This document shows positions 32,525 through 39,723 of a stretch of 39,723 nucleotides of DNA, one piece after another. Each line of letters opens with the position of its first letter. The first letter of the stretch is position 1. The notes below the pieces were generated by a model. That model worked only from the letters and a program-made list of their open reading frames with translations, did no database searches and was not told where the DNA came from. The DNA is from Phycisphaerae bacterium (lineage in GTDB: Bacteria > Planctomycetota > Phycisphaerae > UBA1845): contig JAFGJQ010000450.1 of assembly GCA_016929015.1 (NCBI GenBank), forward strand, positions 1-39,723, in the 5' to 3' direction. The translations under genes and the position numbers were made by a program.

Positions 32525-33082
32525 ATGCGACCGATTCGTCCGAATCACCCTCTCCGGCGGTTTTTCCACGGGCTCGTGGAAAACGTGTTCGCGTCGGAAC
32601 TCGGCATCTGCAATCCTGAGATCGTCGAGTACCTCGCGGAATTGCTCACGGATTTTATCCATGTCGATCGGCTGCATGCGGTTCGTGACGCAGAGGGTCG
32701 GCCGCTGAACCAGGTGGCGGACATGTTGGCGATGGTCGTTGCGGCGGAGAGTGCAGACCTGTCGGCGGCACAACGCAGGGGCTTGGTCTATCGACACATC
32801 GGGGACTACACGCTCTTCTGGAGCGGCGTGTATCCGGAAGCCCTGCGCGCCCGGGCCGTGGCCCATGCCCGTGACTACCTCCTGAATTACGTGCAACAGG
32901 GCAAGCGGTCCTATGCCCTCGCCTCCGAGCTCATCCACGACGACTCCGTTCCGCCCCCGGCCCTGTTGCGGCAACTCAGCGATCACTTCGAGTCGTGTGC
33001 GTACGGCCTGGAGCTGGTACGCCGCGAGTGGGAGCATGACCCCTCGGACAATGCCGTCGCGTATGCCGCTCTGTTGTATTGA
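32525..33082 (+). CDS. Conserved-looking hypothetical protein, 185 residues
   Basis: A soluble, mostly helical protein: R-R-F-F-H-G-L-V-E-N-V-F-A-S-E-L-G-I near the N-terminus, L-L-T-D-F-I-H-V-D-R-L, Y-R-H-I-G-D-Y-T-L-F-W-S-G-V-Y-P-E in the middle and L-L-R-Q-L-S-D-H-F-E-S-C near the end. The regular helical pattern and well-defined motifs argue for a real gene; I recall similar uncharacterised proteins in Planctomycetes but cannot name a family. No signal peptide or membrane segment. The ATG at 32525 follows AGGGAAG. It stands alone between the lipoproteins and the FG-GAP protein. Confidence 0.8.
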   Translation: MRPIRPNHPLRRFFHGLVENVFASELGICNPEIVEYLAELLTDFIHVDRLHAVRDAEGRPLNQVADMLAMVVAAESADLSAAQRRGLVYRHIGDYTLFWSGVYPEALRARAVAHARDYLLNYVQQGKRSYALASELIHDDSVPPPALLRQLSDHFESCAYGLELVRREWEHDPSDNAVAYAALLY

Positions 33083-33481
33083 GACCAGTGGGTGATCTTC
33101 GGTCCGGCCCACGTTGTGCGGTTGGGCGACTGAAACGGGCGCAGCGCGGATGCCAGGGGGGTATGCCCGCAGACATCCTCACTGCCTTTTGCACAGGAGC
33201 CGATGCGGCCGTGGAAGCCGACGCCGTCAAATGGCCTTCGGCCTCGAGGACCAGCAAATACTCGGCGTCATCCGCGTGCCGGGTGAGGAAGACGGCCCTA
33301 CGCCGCCGGCGATGCTCCTGATTCACGGTCAGTTCACCCAGCCGGGTCACGATATGCTGCCACGGCCCACGGGAGGCAGCCCAGTCGACTTGGGTTCCCA
33401 TAGGGCAACTCCGTATACTGGTACGCAGGCGAACGACCCAGCCGGGGCGGCCGGCACGTTCGTGCGATGGAGGGGTTTCCG
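33083..33481. other. Intergenic stretch, possible gene remnant on the minus strand
   Basis: About 400 bases before the FG-GAP gene. A minus-strand frame starting at 33401 behind GGAG reads sensibly for about 55 residues (W-Q-H-I-V-T-R-L-G-E-L-T-V-N-Q-E-H and Y-L-L-V-L-E-A-E-G) and then turns into low-complexity sequence running antisense into the neighbouring gene. It may be a decayed fragment; I do not call it as a gene. Confidence 0.3.
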
Positions 33482-34885
33482 ATGCGCCGATGGGCAACCA
33501 TTGTTGCGTGCTTGGGCCTGTTCTGGGGTCTGGCGGGGCCGGCGGCGGGGCAATGGACACAAACCGGGAAGCTGCTGCCGATCGACGGTGCGACCCACGA
33601 CTGGTTCGGCCACGCGCTGGCGGTGGATGGCTGCGTGGCCGTGGTCGGCGCGCCGTGGGATGGCGACCTTGGCGAGAGTTCAGGGTCGGCGTACGTTTTT
33701 CGCTATGACGGCAGTGCCTGGGTCCGGGAAGCCAAGCTGCTCGCAGCAGACGGCTCCGGCGGCGATCATTTCGGCCACGCGGTCGCGCTCCGCGGCGACG
33801 TGGCCGTGATCGGTGCCTACAGCGACGACACGCTGGGCATGTTGGCCGGATCGGCGTACGTGTTTCGCCATACGGCCGGCGGCTGGGTCCAGGAGGTCAA
33901 GCTGTATGCGTCGGACCCGTGGGAGCATGCCATGTTCGGCCGCTCGGTGTCCGTCAGCGGCAACGTGGTGGTGGTTGGGGCTCACCAGGCCAACGGCGCC
34001 GCGGCCGAAAGCGGGGCGGCATACGTATTTCGCCACGACGGCTCGATTTGGCTGGAGGAGGCCAAGCTCTTCGCTTCCGACGGCACGCGGTATGAGTTCT
34101 TCGGCAGATCCGTGGCGGTCAGCGGCAACGTGGTCGTCGCAGGAACGCCGGAGGACGACGACGGGGATTATAACGTCGGCTCGGCGTACGTGTTTCGCTT
34201 TGACGGATTGAGCTGGGCGCAGGAGACCAAGCTGCTCGCCAGCGACGGCGCCGCGTGGGACTACTTCGGCGAATCCGTGGCCGTCGACGAAGACGCCATT
34301 GTGGTCGGGGTGACCGCCGATGACGACGCGGGGCCCGGTTCCGGTTCGGCGTACGTGTTCCGCTTTAGCGGGTCGACCTGGTCGCAGGAGGCGAAGCTGG
34401 TCGCCCCGGACGCCGCCGAATATGACTACTTCGGCTCGGCGGTCGCGATTTCGGGCGATGCAGCGATCATCGGGTCGCCGGGAGACGATGACGGCGGTAC
34501 GAGTTCGGGCTCGGCGTACGTATTCGGCAAAACCGGACCGGGATGGGTGTATGAGCAGAAGCTGCTCGCGTCGGACGGTGCGGCGTCTGATCAGTTCGGC
34601 GCATCCGTGTCGATCGGCAGCCATTTAGCCATGGGCGGTGCGTTTTACGACGATGACAACGGCGATGACTCCGGGTCCGCGTCGGTCTTTCTGTCGGGCT
34701 GCGTCGGCGACCTGGACGGCGACGGCGACGCAGACGCGGACGACGTGGCGATTCTCGCCGCCTGCATCACGGGACCAGACGCGGCGATGCCACCCGCCTG
34801 CACCGGCGCCGATCTCCACACGGACGCCGACGTGGACCTGGCCGACTACGCGGTGCTCCAGCGTCTGATTCCCTGCGGCGGCTGA
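33482..34885 (+). CDS. Exported FG-GAP-repeat protein with dockerin-like C-terminus
   Basis: A 467-residue protein; the ATG at 33482 follows GGAGGGG and leads a signal peptide ending A-A-G-Q. Seven similar repeats of about 50-55 residues follow, each with a motif like D-W-F-G-H-A-L-A-V-D-G then V-G-A-P-x-D-D and G-S-A-Y-V-F-R, and ending W-x-x-E-A-K-L-L-A. This is the integrin-alpha-type FG-GAP propeller. The last about 60 residues (G-D-L-D-G-D-G-D-A-D-A-D-D-V-A-I-L and T-D-A-D-V-D-L-A-D-Y) form a dockerin-like EF-hand pair. It is probably secreted or surface-held. Function unknown. The repeats are so alike that recombination between them seems possible. Confidence 0.88.
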   Translation: MRRWATIVACLGLFWGLAGPAAGQWTQTGKLLPIDGATHDWFGHALAVDGCVAVVGAPWDGDLGESSGSAYVFRYDGSAWVREAKLLAADGSGGDHFGHAVALRGDVAVIGAYSDDTLGMLAGSAYVFRHTAGGWVQEVKLYASDPWEHAMFGRSVSVSGNVVVVGAHQANGAAAESGAAYVFRHDGSIWLEEAKLFASDGTRYEFFGRSVAVSGNVVVAGTPEDDDGDYNVGSAYVFRFDGLSWAQETKLLASDGAAWDYFGESVAVDEDAIVVGVTADDDAGPGSGSAYVFRFSGSTWSQEAKLVAPDAAEYDYFGSAVAISGDAAIIGSPGDDDGGTSSGSAYVFGKTGPGWVYEQKLLASDGAASDQFGASVSIGSHLAMGGAFYDDDNGDDSGSASVFLSGCVGDLDGDGDADADDVAILAACITGPDAAMPPACTGADLHTDADVDLADYAVLQRLIPCGG

Positions 34886-35026
34886 CGCACGCGACTGGCG
34901 GACAGTGCATCGCACGCCGGTTTCGTGCGGCTGGATGATCCCGGGCAGGATGCTATTCGGGGCTGGGGAGCAGAAGGCATCCGCCGCCAGGAAGGCAAGA
35001 GGGCACCAAGACGCGCAAAATCAACC

Positions 35027-35075
35027 TGACACATTCCTGTGTTTGACACATTTGTGTGTTGACACATTTCTGTGT
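35027..35075. repeat. Three tandem copies of TGACACATTNCTGTGT-type sequence
   Basis: TGACACATTCCTGTGT (35027-35042), TGACACATTTGTGTG (35044-35058) and TGACACATTTCTGTGT (35060-35075) recur at 16-17-base spacing. Each is an imperfect palindrome (ACACA / TGTGT). The array lies about 100 bases upstream of the GntR-operon promoter, within a 363-base gap (34886-35248) with no gene. Confidence 0.6.
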
Positions 35076-35171
35076 CCCGACCGTCTCCTTCTCGAAAAGA
35101 GGGTAATTCCTAACGCATGCCGAACTTACGGACCGAAGTCAGGCAGAGACTCAGAAAGGTTCGGGATCCGC

Positions 35172-35216
35172 TTGACTCGGCGCCGGTCGCGCTGTATGCT
35201 GTATTAGGTAGCTAGT
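35172..35216 (+). promoter_or_regulatory. Promoter and putative operator of the GntR-ABC operon
   Basis: TTGACT (35172-35177) and TATGCT (35195-35200) are separated by 17 bases, a good housekeeping promoter. Just downstream, ATTAG-GTAG-CTAGT (35203-35216) is an imperfect inverted repeat over the expected start site, where a GntR/YtrA-type repressor would bind to control its own operon. Confidence 0.6.
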
Positions 35217-35248
35217 GCAGTCATGCGGTAGAGAGGAGGCCGCCGGCC

Positions 35249-35671
35249 ATGCCCGTCGATCCGCACAGCCACGTTCCGATCTACGAGCAGATCATCGAGC
35301 ACATTCATGGCCGGATCGCCACGGGCGTGTATCAGCCGGATGAGCCCCTGCCGTCCATCCGGGCCCTGGCCCTGGAGCTGCTGGTCAACCCGAACACAGT
35401 GCAGCGGGCGTACCAGGAGCTGGAGCGGCAGGGCCTGGTTTACATGCGCAAGGGGCTTGGGGTCTTCGTGGCCTCGAACGGTCGAACGACCGCCCGCTCG
35501 AAGTCGGAGGAGGCGGTCCGCGAGCGCTTCAGCCAGGGGATCGACCTCGGCCGGTCCGCCCGCCTGGCGGAGCAGACCCTGCGCAGCCTGTTCAACCGAA
35601 CGCTTCGCGAAAGACCGTCGCCGCCGCAGGGGCACGATCGTTCTTCATCAGACAAGAGGGCTTCGTCATGA
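35249..35671 (+). CDS. GntR-family regulator, YtrA type
   Basis: A 140-residue regulator. Residues 1-75 are the GntR winged helix: P-I-Y-E-Q-I-I-E-H-I, G-V-Y-Q-P-D-E-P-L-P-S-I-R-A-L-A, N-P-N-T-V-Q-R-A-Y-Q-E-L-E-R-Q-G-L-V and G-L-G-V-F-V. The rest is a short helical tail with no ligand domain, as in the YtrA subfamily. Its stop overlaps the ABC ATPase start (ATGA), the standard arrangement for YtrA-like repressors controlling an ABC exporter. GAGGAGG lies ahead of the ATG. It most likely represses its own operon until an envelope stress or antibiotic signal. Confidence 0.92.
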   Translation: MPVDPHSHVPIYEQIIEHIHGRIATGVYQPDEPLPSIRALALELLVNPNTVQRAYQELERQGLVYMRKGLGVFVASNGRTTARSKSEEAVRERFSQGIDLGRSARLAEQTLRSLFNRTLRERPSPPQGHDRSSSDKRASS

Positions 35672-36591
35672 CGGATTCGAGCGCGGATTCACCGGCGGTC
35701 GTCGTGGAGGGCCTGGCCAAGCGGTTCGGCCGGCAGGAGGTGATCCACGACCTGTCTCTGAACATCGCCCGCGGATCGGCCTTCGGGTTTCTCGGGCCAA
35801 ACGGCGCCGGCAAAACCACGACGCTCAAACTGCTGATGGGTCTGCTGCGGCGCGAGGCGGGCAACGTCCGCGTTCTGGGCGTGGACCCCGCGGTTGACGA
35901 CACAACGGTCAAGCGTCGCGTCGGCTACGTGCCCGAGCAGCAGTTCATCTACCGCTGGATGCGCGTGAGCGACGCGATCCGTTTCTGCCGGCCGCTCTAT
36001 CCGACGTGGAATGACGATCGGTGCGCGGAGTTGCTGAAGCTGTTTGCCCTCGATCCGGGCAAGAAGGTGAAGGAGCTGTCCAAGGGCAACGTGGTCAAGC
36101 TGGCCTTGCTGCTGGCCATGGCCCACGAGCCTGAGCTGCTGATCCTGGACGAGCCGATGGCCGGCCTGGACCCGCTGGTTCGCGACGACCTGCTGGACGG
36201 CGTGCTGCGGACGTTGTGTGACCGCGAGCGCACGCTCGTCTTCTCCAGCCACGCGATGCCCGACGTGCAGCGGATGGCCGACCGCATCGGCATCATCGAT
36301 GAGGGCGTGCTGCTCTACGACGGCCCGAGCGACACGCTGCTCAACACCACCAAGCGGCTACGGGCGGTGTTGCCCAACGGCCGGACGCCCGACCGGCTGC
36401 CCGACGGCGTGATCTGCCATCGCGTGTCCGGTCGCGAGTGGCTGATCACCGTTCGCGACTTCACACCGGAGACGGTTCGAAAGCTGACGGCGGCAGGCGG
36501 AATCACGCACGTCGACGTGATCGATCTGAACCTGGAAGAGATCTTCAAGGACTACATTCGCGGCCGGAGGGCGGCAACATGCGAAACCTGA
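35668..36591 (+). CDS. ABC transporter ATP-binding protein
   Basis: A 307-residue ATPase. Walker A is G-P-N-G-A-G-K-T (43-50), the Q-loop is V-P-E-Q-Q (88-92), the signature is a variant L-S-K-G-N (137-141), Walker B is L-L-I-L-D-E-P (157-163) with a D-loop G-L-D-P, and the switch histidine is in F-S-S-H-A-M. The LSKG signature is typical of YtrB/CcmA-like exporter ATPases. The last about 85 residues are a small C-terminal domain. It pairs with the permease that overlaps it by 13 bases. The likely role is export of, or protection from, a toxic compound or membrane stress; substrate unknown. Confidence 0.93.
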   Translation: MTDSSADSPAVVVEGLAKRFGRQEVIHDLSLNIARGSAFGFLGPNGAGKTTTLKLLMGLLRREAGNVRVLGVDPAVDDTTVKRRVGYVPEQQFIYRWMRVSDAIRFCRPLYPTWNDDRCAELLKLFALDPGKKVKELSKGNVVKLALLLAMAHEPELLILDEPMAGLDPLVRDDLLDGVLRTLCDRERTLVFSSHAMPDVQRMADRIGIIDEGVLLYDGPSDTLLNTTKRLRAVLPNGRTPDRLPDGVICHRVSGREWLITVRDFTPETVRKLTAAGGITHVDVIDLNLEEIFKDYIRGRRAATCET

Positions 36592-37259
36592 TGTGGAAAG
36601 ATCTGCGACAGAACCGGAACCTACTGCTGGCCGTAGGCGTGATCCTCGGGGTGATCTATCTGCTTCCCCTGCTGGTCTTTCTGGCGATGGGGCTGCTCAA
36701 TCCCTTTCAACGGGAAAGCTGGCGAAGGCTGCTGGAGTCCCTGACCGTATCGAGCTTCATTGCGGTATGGGTGACCGTGCTTCTCATGTTGCCCGCCATC
36801 GCCTGCAGCCTGATCACCGGCGAGCGTGCGGACCGCACGTCGCAATTCGCCGCCTATCTCCCCATCCCGCGAGGCAAGGCCGTGGCCAGCCGTTTTGCCG
36901 TCGCCATCCTCTGTTCGCTCGCGTTCCTTCTGCTGAGCGGCCTGGTCTGTCTGGGGTGCGTTGCGCTGACGTCCTCGTTCTATGGGCGACTGGCATTCAT
37001 TCCTAACGACCTGCTCCAGGTCGCGCGGGTGGCCGCCACAATCTGCCTGCTCATGTTCGGTCTGGCCTGCTTCTGGTCATCGCTGCTGTCGAGCCCGGTT
37101 CAAGCCGTGCTCGCCGTGCTGGGAACGGCGGCGGTCCTGGCTACCGTGTTCCTCAGAATCCACGATCGGCCGTTTGCCGCATACGGCGTCGCTCCGGTCC
37201 TTGGGCTTGTCTCCGCCTGTGTCGGCGCGTGGATTTGCCATCGCCGGCTGGTGCTCTGA
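36579..37259 (+). CDS. ABC transporter permease, YtrC/D-like
   Basis: A 226-residue membrane protein. The ATG at 36579 overlaps the end of the ATPase gene and follows CGGAGGGCGG. It begins M-R-N-L-M-W-K-D-L-R-Q-N-R-N, the usual ABC-2-type amphipathic start, and has about six hydrophobic segments (roughly 17-38, 60-82, 102-124, 140-160, 168-186 and 195-216). The E-R-A-D-R-T-S-Q-F loop near residue 86 resembles the coupling region of ABC-2 permeases. It forms the membrane channel with the ATPase above. A single permease gene implies a homodimer. Confidence 0.87.
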   Translation: MRNLMWKDLRQNRNLLLAVGVILGVIYLLPLLVFLAMGLLNPFQRESWRRLLESLTVSSFIAVWVTVLLMLPAIACSLITGERADRTSQFAAYLPIPRGKAVASRFAVAILCSLAFLLLSGLVCLGCVALTSSFYGRLAFIPNDLLQVARVAATICLLMFGLACFWSSLLSSPVQAVLAVLGTAAVLATVFLRIHDRPFAAYGVAPVLGLVSACVGAWICHRRLVL

Positions 37260-37354
37260 GCTCGTAACGTCGGACCTCTTCAGCAGCCGGCCGCTTGAAC
37301 AGGTGGAGACGTCTTCCCGGCCTGCGATGGTGCGGAAGGGCTGGCAGCCGGGCG

Positions 37355-37371
37355 ATTGCCCACTGGGCAAT
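37355..37371. repeat. Perfect 7-base hairpin behind the permease gene
   Basis: ATTGCCC and GGGCAAT flank a 3-base loop. No T-tract follows. It lies between the ABC operon and the small peptide gene. Confidence 0.35.
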
Positions 37372-37491
37372 AATCCCCAACACAATGCCAGATCTGTCCC
37401 AGAACGGGCGAGATGCCTCTGGCACGCTACGTGCGATAACCCTTCCCACCACCCGGGTAAACCGGATGGTCACACGGAAGGGAGGTCAGCC

Positions 37492-37581
37492 ATGAACGTG
37501 CCGGAACTGATCGCGTTTCTCCTGATGGCGGCCATAGTGATCGTGGTGGGCATCAGAAGCATTGAGCCCGAAATGGAATAG
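37492..37581 (+). CDS. Single-pass membrane peptide, 29 residues
   Basis: The ATG has a strong GGGAGG site seven bases ahead. The peptide is a single hydrophobic helix (L-I-A-F-L-L-M-A-A-I-V-I-V-V-G, residues 6-20) with an acidic tail I-E-P-E-M-E, the shape of small membrane regulators or transporter accessory peptides. It lies 232 bases after the permease on the same strand, so a link to the ABC transporter is possible but unproven. It is too short for routine gene finders. The call rests on the initiation signal and hydrophobicity. Confidence 0.5.
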   Translation: MNVPELIAFLLMAAIVIVVGIRSIEPEME

Positions 37582-37666
37582 GCGTCACTCAATTCCCCCC
37601 GCTTCGTCGAGCCCAGGCTTCCGTCGGTGCCCCTCCCCCAGGTTCGTGTCTGCGACTGAACCGACC

Positions 37667-39019
37667 TCACTCCTCCAACTCCGCTTCTCGGTGTGATGCA
37701 CGTGGGGGCTGGGTTTGCGGTCGGTCGCGGGCGGGCAGCTTGGGGGCTTCCTCGGCGGCCGGCTTGCCTTCGAACTCCCGGAGAATCGCCGCCTCTTCGT
37801 CGGTGGCCGGCATGTCTGAACCGACGGCCAATTCGGTTGCCTGCTCCGCCTCTGCCCAGAGGCCTTCGAGCATCTGCTCCGCATCGGCCGCATGGCGGGT
37901 CAGCTCGTCCGCGTCCGGGAGCTGCACCTGCCGTCCCTGCTGGAGCAGCGTCAGGTGGTGAATGTGCGTGCTGAGGACGTCGACCTGCGACCCGATGACG
38001 CCGGCCAGTGCGGATTGCAGCCCGTGTTCCCGACGCACCTGGGCGAGCTCGCCGGCCAGTCGACGCCGGACAGAATCAGCCGTCGCGGCCCGGCCCTCGG
38101 CCAGCAGTTCCGTCTCGCGATGCTCGAGGCGGCCCATGTCTTCAAAAACCCGGTCGCGCTGGTGCGTGAGGGCGGCCCGCTGCTCGGTCAGATCGGCCAG
38201 GCGTACGGCGTTCGCGGCGTCCTCCTCAAAGAGGGCACGGACGCGCGCGAGGATACCGATCGTGTCCGCCGCCCGGTGCGCCGCCGGCGCGCCGCCGTGC
38301 AGCCGGACGTCGCTGCCGGACCGCTCCAGGCGCAGTCGCGGATCCGAGCGAGCGGCGTCCTCAAAGATGCCCGTCACGAACTCGACGGGCAGTCTTCTCT
38401 GGGCCGCCACAGACGCGGCGCTGACCGTGGCCGGATGCGCAGCCTGCAGCCGGCCGATGATTTCCTTTCGAATGCAGTCGGCCTCCCGGCTCGTGTCGCC
38501 GGGGTCAAACAGGGTTCGCGTGGACTCGTCGATCCGGCCGCTGGACGACTCGACGCGCCAGCGACCCTCCGCATCGGGTGAGACCAGCACGAGCGTGACG
38601 TTGGGGATTTCCAGCCCGGCCCGGTACACGTCGTCGGTGAACCCGCTCGGGCTGCACACGCCGATGACGTGCGGCACTTCCGGATCGACGATGAGTTCGC
38701 GCACGTGGTCTGCCAGATCGCCCAGTTCGACGGGCGGCATTTCGCGATCCGCCGCTTCTGCAACGGCACTCTGCGGCACGAGAACGGATGCAACGGTCAC
38801 GCCGCTGCGCCGTCGCAGCACCCACCAGCGGCGCTCGAAGTTGTGTACGAACAGCCGTCCCCCGGAGGGCGTCCGGCGCTGCTCACGGCGAACGGACACG
38901 TCATCCTGTCGAACCACCCGCGGACTGGTGGTGAGGCCGCTGCCGCGCGTTTGTTTCAGGTTGGCCTCGACCCCGGCGAGGAACTCCGCCTCGATTTGTC
39001 GCGCCCGCCCCGCATCCAT
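37667..39019 (-). CDS. Hypothetical protein with winged-helix-like and coiled-coil regions
   Basis: A 450-residue soluble protein. The ATG at 39019 (M-D-A-G-R-A-R-Q) is favoured; a GTG 13 codons upstream is possible, and both have weak ribosome-binding sites. Residues about 85-160 look like an alpha/beta domain (H-V-I-G-V-C-S-P-S-G-F and V-T-L-V-L-V-S-P-D). Residues about 180-245 resemble a winged helix (I-R-K-E-I-I-G-R-L to D-P-R-L-R-L-E-R-S-G-S-D-V-R-L). Residues about 260-400 are strongly heptad-like coiled coil rich in Glu, Arg and Leu, followed by a Pro/Glu tail. I recognise no family. The architecture would suit a nucleic-acid-binding or scaffolding protein. Confidence 0.75.
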   Translation of the reverse strand: MDAGRARQIEAEFLAGVEANLKQTRGSGLTTSPRVVRQDDVSVRREQRRTPSGGRLFVHNFERRWWVLRRRSGVTVASVLVPQSAVAEAADREMPPVELGDLADHVRELIVDPEVPHVIGVCSPSGFTDDVYRAGLEIPNVTLVLVSPDAEGRWRVESSSGRIDESTRTLFDPGDTSREADCIRKEIIGRLQAAHPATVSAASVAAQRRLPVEFVTGIFEDAARSDPRLRLERSGSDVRLHGGAPAAHRAADTIGILARVRALFEEDAANAVRLADLTEQRAALTHQRDRVFEDMGRLEHRETELLAEGRAATADSVRRRLAGELAQVRREHGLQSALAGVIGSQVDVLSTHIHHLTLLQQGRQVQLPDADELTRHAADAEQMLEGLWAEAEQATELAVGSDMPATDEEAAILREFEGKPAAEEAPKLPARDRPQTQPPRASHREAELEE

Positions 39020-39137
39020 GACAGACCCTTCGCGAAATCGTCCGGGGAACCTGTGCACTCGCAGGGGCGGATTCTACCGCGCTGCCCGGCAAACGCGACC
39101 GGTCGAGCACTTGCCGGGCCAGCGGAGGAAGACCGGA

Positions 39138-39723
39138 TCAACCGGGGCCCGTAAACTCCTGGGCCAGGATAACGTAGTCCAGCAGATCCACGTCGCAATC
39201 GCCGTCCGCGTCGGCCCGGAGGGTCCCGTTGCCCTGAACGGCCGCACCGGCCGGCGTGAAGTCGCACACGTCCGCCTCATTCGCGACGCCGTCGTTGTCC
39301 ATGTCCGGGTCTGTCCGATCGGGAATCCCGTCGCCATCGAAATCCGGCAGCGACCCGCCGGATGGGTCGCGCTCGTAGGCACCCATGTCCACCCGGCCAT
39401 TCACGATGCGTGGATTGCCCTCAATGTCCATCCCCTCCGACGTGAAGGCGGGGTCGCCCGTATCGACGCACGGCGAGACGGCCTGCAGGTGGTAGTCTCC
39501 TTCTTCCCACGTCGTGCCGTTCCACAGGCCGTCGTTCACAAACTGCGGTGCCGCGGTGATGCTGCCCGGCCAGGCCGAGCCGTCCTGGACGTCGCAGTAA
39601 CTGACGGCCCCGGGCAGGCGCACCTGTTGATATGAACCTCCCGTCGGCCGGTTATTCCAGACGATGCAGTTGGTAATGGTTCCGCACGAGGCCAGGCCGC
39701 CGCCGTCGAACGCCCGGTTGCCC
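39138..39723 (-). CDS. Parallel beta-helix exported protein, C-terminal part
   Basis: The frame is open to the right edge, so the N-terminus and signal peptide are outside. Visible are beta-helix turns (I-T-N-C-I-V-W-N-N and S-Y-C-D-V-Q-D-G-S-A-W-P-G), then Y-H-L-Q-A-V-S-P-C-V-D-T-G-D-P and D-I-E-G-N-P-R-I-V-N-G-R-V-D-M-G-A-Y-E, the usual end of right-handed parallel beta-helix proteins of the polymorphic outer-membrane type. A calcium-type segment F-D-G-D-G-I-P-D-R-T-D-P-D-M-D-N-D-G-V follows, then a dockerin-like tail (D-A-D-G-D-C-D-V-D-L-L-D-Y). It is probably a secreted or surface protein; such folds often bind or cleave polysaccharides. Confidence 0.85.
   Translation of the reverse strand, partial: GNRAFDGGGLASCGTITNCIVWNNRPTGGSYQQVRLPGAVSYCDVQDGSAWPGSITAAPQFVNDGLWNGTTWEEGDYHLQAVSPCVDTGDPAFTSEGMDIEGNPRIVNGRVDMGAYERDPSGGSLPDFDGDGIPDRTDPDMDNDGVANEADVCDFTPAGAAVQGNGTLRADADGDCDVDLLDYVILAQEFTGPG

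Noticed and set aside
32976-33401. Minus-strand gene starting at 33401
   Set aside because: Only the first about 55 residues look protein-like; the rest is low complexity and overlaps a better-supported gene antisense. Possible remnant only.

Overview
The window reads as chromosome of a GC-rich member of the Planctomycetota, possibly Phycisphaerae-like. The clues are secreted proteins built from D-C-N-x-N-G-x-P-D-E-C calcium-binding repeats, dockerin-like C-termini, FG-GAP/VCBS propeller proteins, a Y-C-P-Y-C-G zinc-ribbon membrane protein, and an LpxA homologue that implies a Gram-negative type envelope. This placement is inference from gene content, not a database result.

Layout. Positions 1-1488 hold the end of sdhA and all of sdhB (respiratory succinate dehydrogenase/fumarate reductase). 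Directly behind sdhB, on the other strand, lies a non-coding block (1511-1606) that looks like the template repeat of a diversity-generating retroelement, with no reverse transcriptase in the window. This is the most unusual signal here. Positions 1816-6434 carry a lone Flp-type pilin, a transglutaminase-like exported protein, a small hypothetical protein, a gene-poor stretch and a family-4 glycosyltransferase. Positions 6953-13650 hold a large vWA/calcium-repeat protein, purC, an FG-GAP lipoprotein, a small zinc-ribbon membrane protein and an isocitrate/isopropylmalate dehydrogenase family enzyme. A thioredoxin-fold/TPR-like exported protein and the RNase P RNA follow.

Positions 15991-24587 are a minus-strand flagellar filament region, in transcription order: flagellin, flagellin, a very large FliD cap protein, the FliS chaperone and a TPR lipoprotein-like or exported protein. 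Two clear intrinsic terminators separate transcription units, and three similar sigma-28-like promoter candidates precede the two flagellins and fliD. Positions 24844-27282 are a tight dapB-dapA-dapD lysine/diaminopimelate operon with a terminator-like hairpin in its leader; a dimeric dUTPase-type gene lies upstream. On the plus strand follow a ferredoxin with an aspartate in the second cluster-ligand position, an HDOD protein and lpxA.

Positions 30739-32205 hold inverted repeats, a possible structured RNA and two related tiny lipoproteins ending in a strong terminator. After a conserved-looking hypothetical protein and an FG-GAP/dockerin exported protein comes a GntR-ABC ATPase-permease operon (35249-37259) with a good promoter, a putative autoregulatory operator and a three-copy upstream repeat. 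A 29-residue membrane peptide, a coiled-coil hypothetical protein and the C-terminal part of a parallel beta-helix exported protein close the window. No tRNA, 5S/16S/23S rRNA, IS element, integrase or CRISPR array was recognised.
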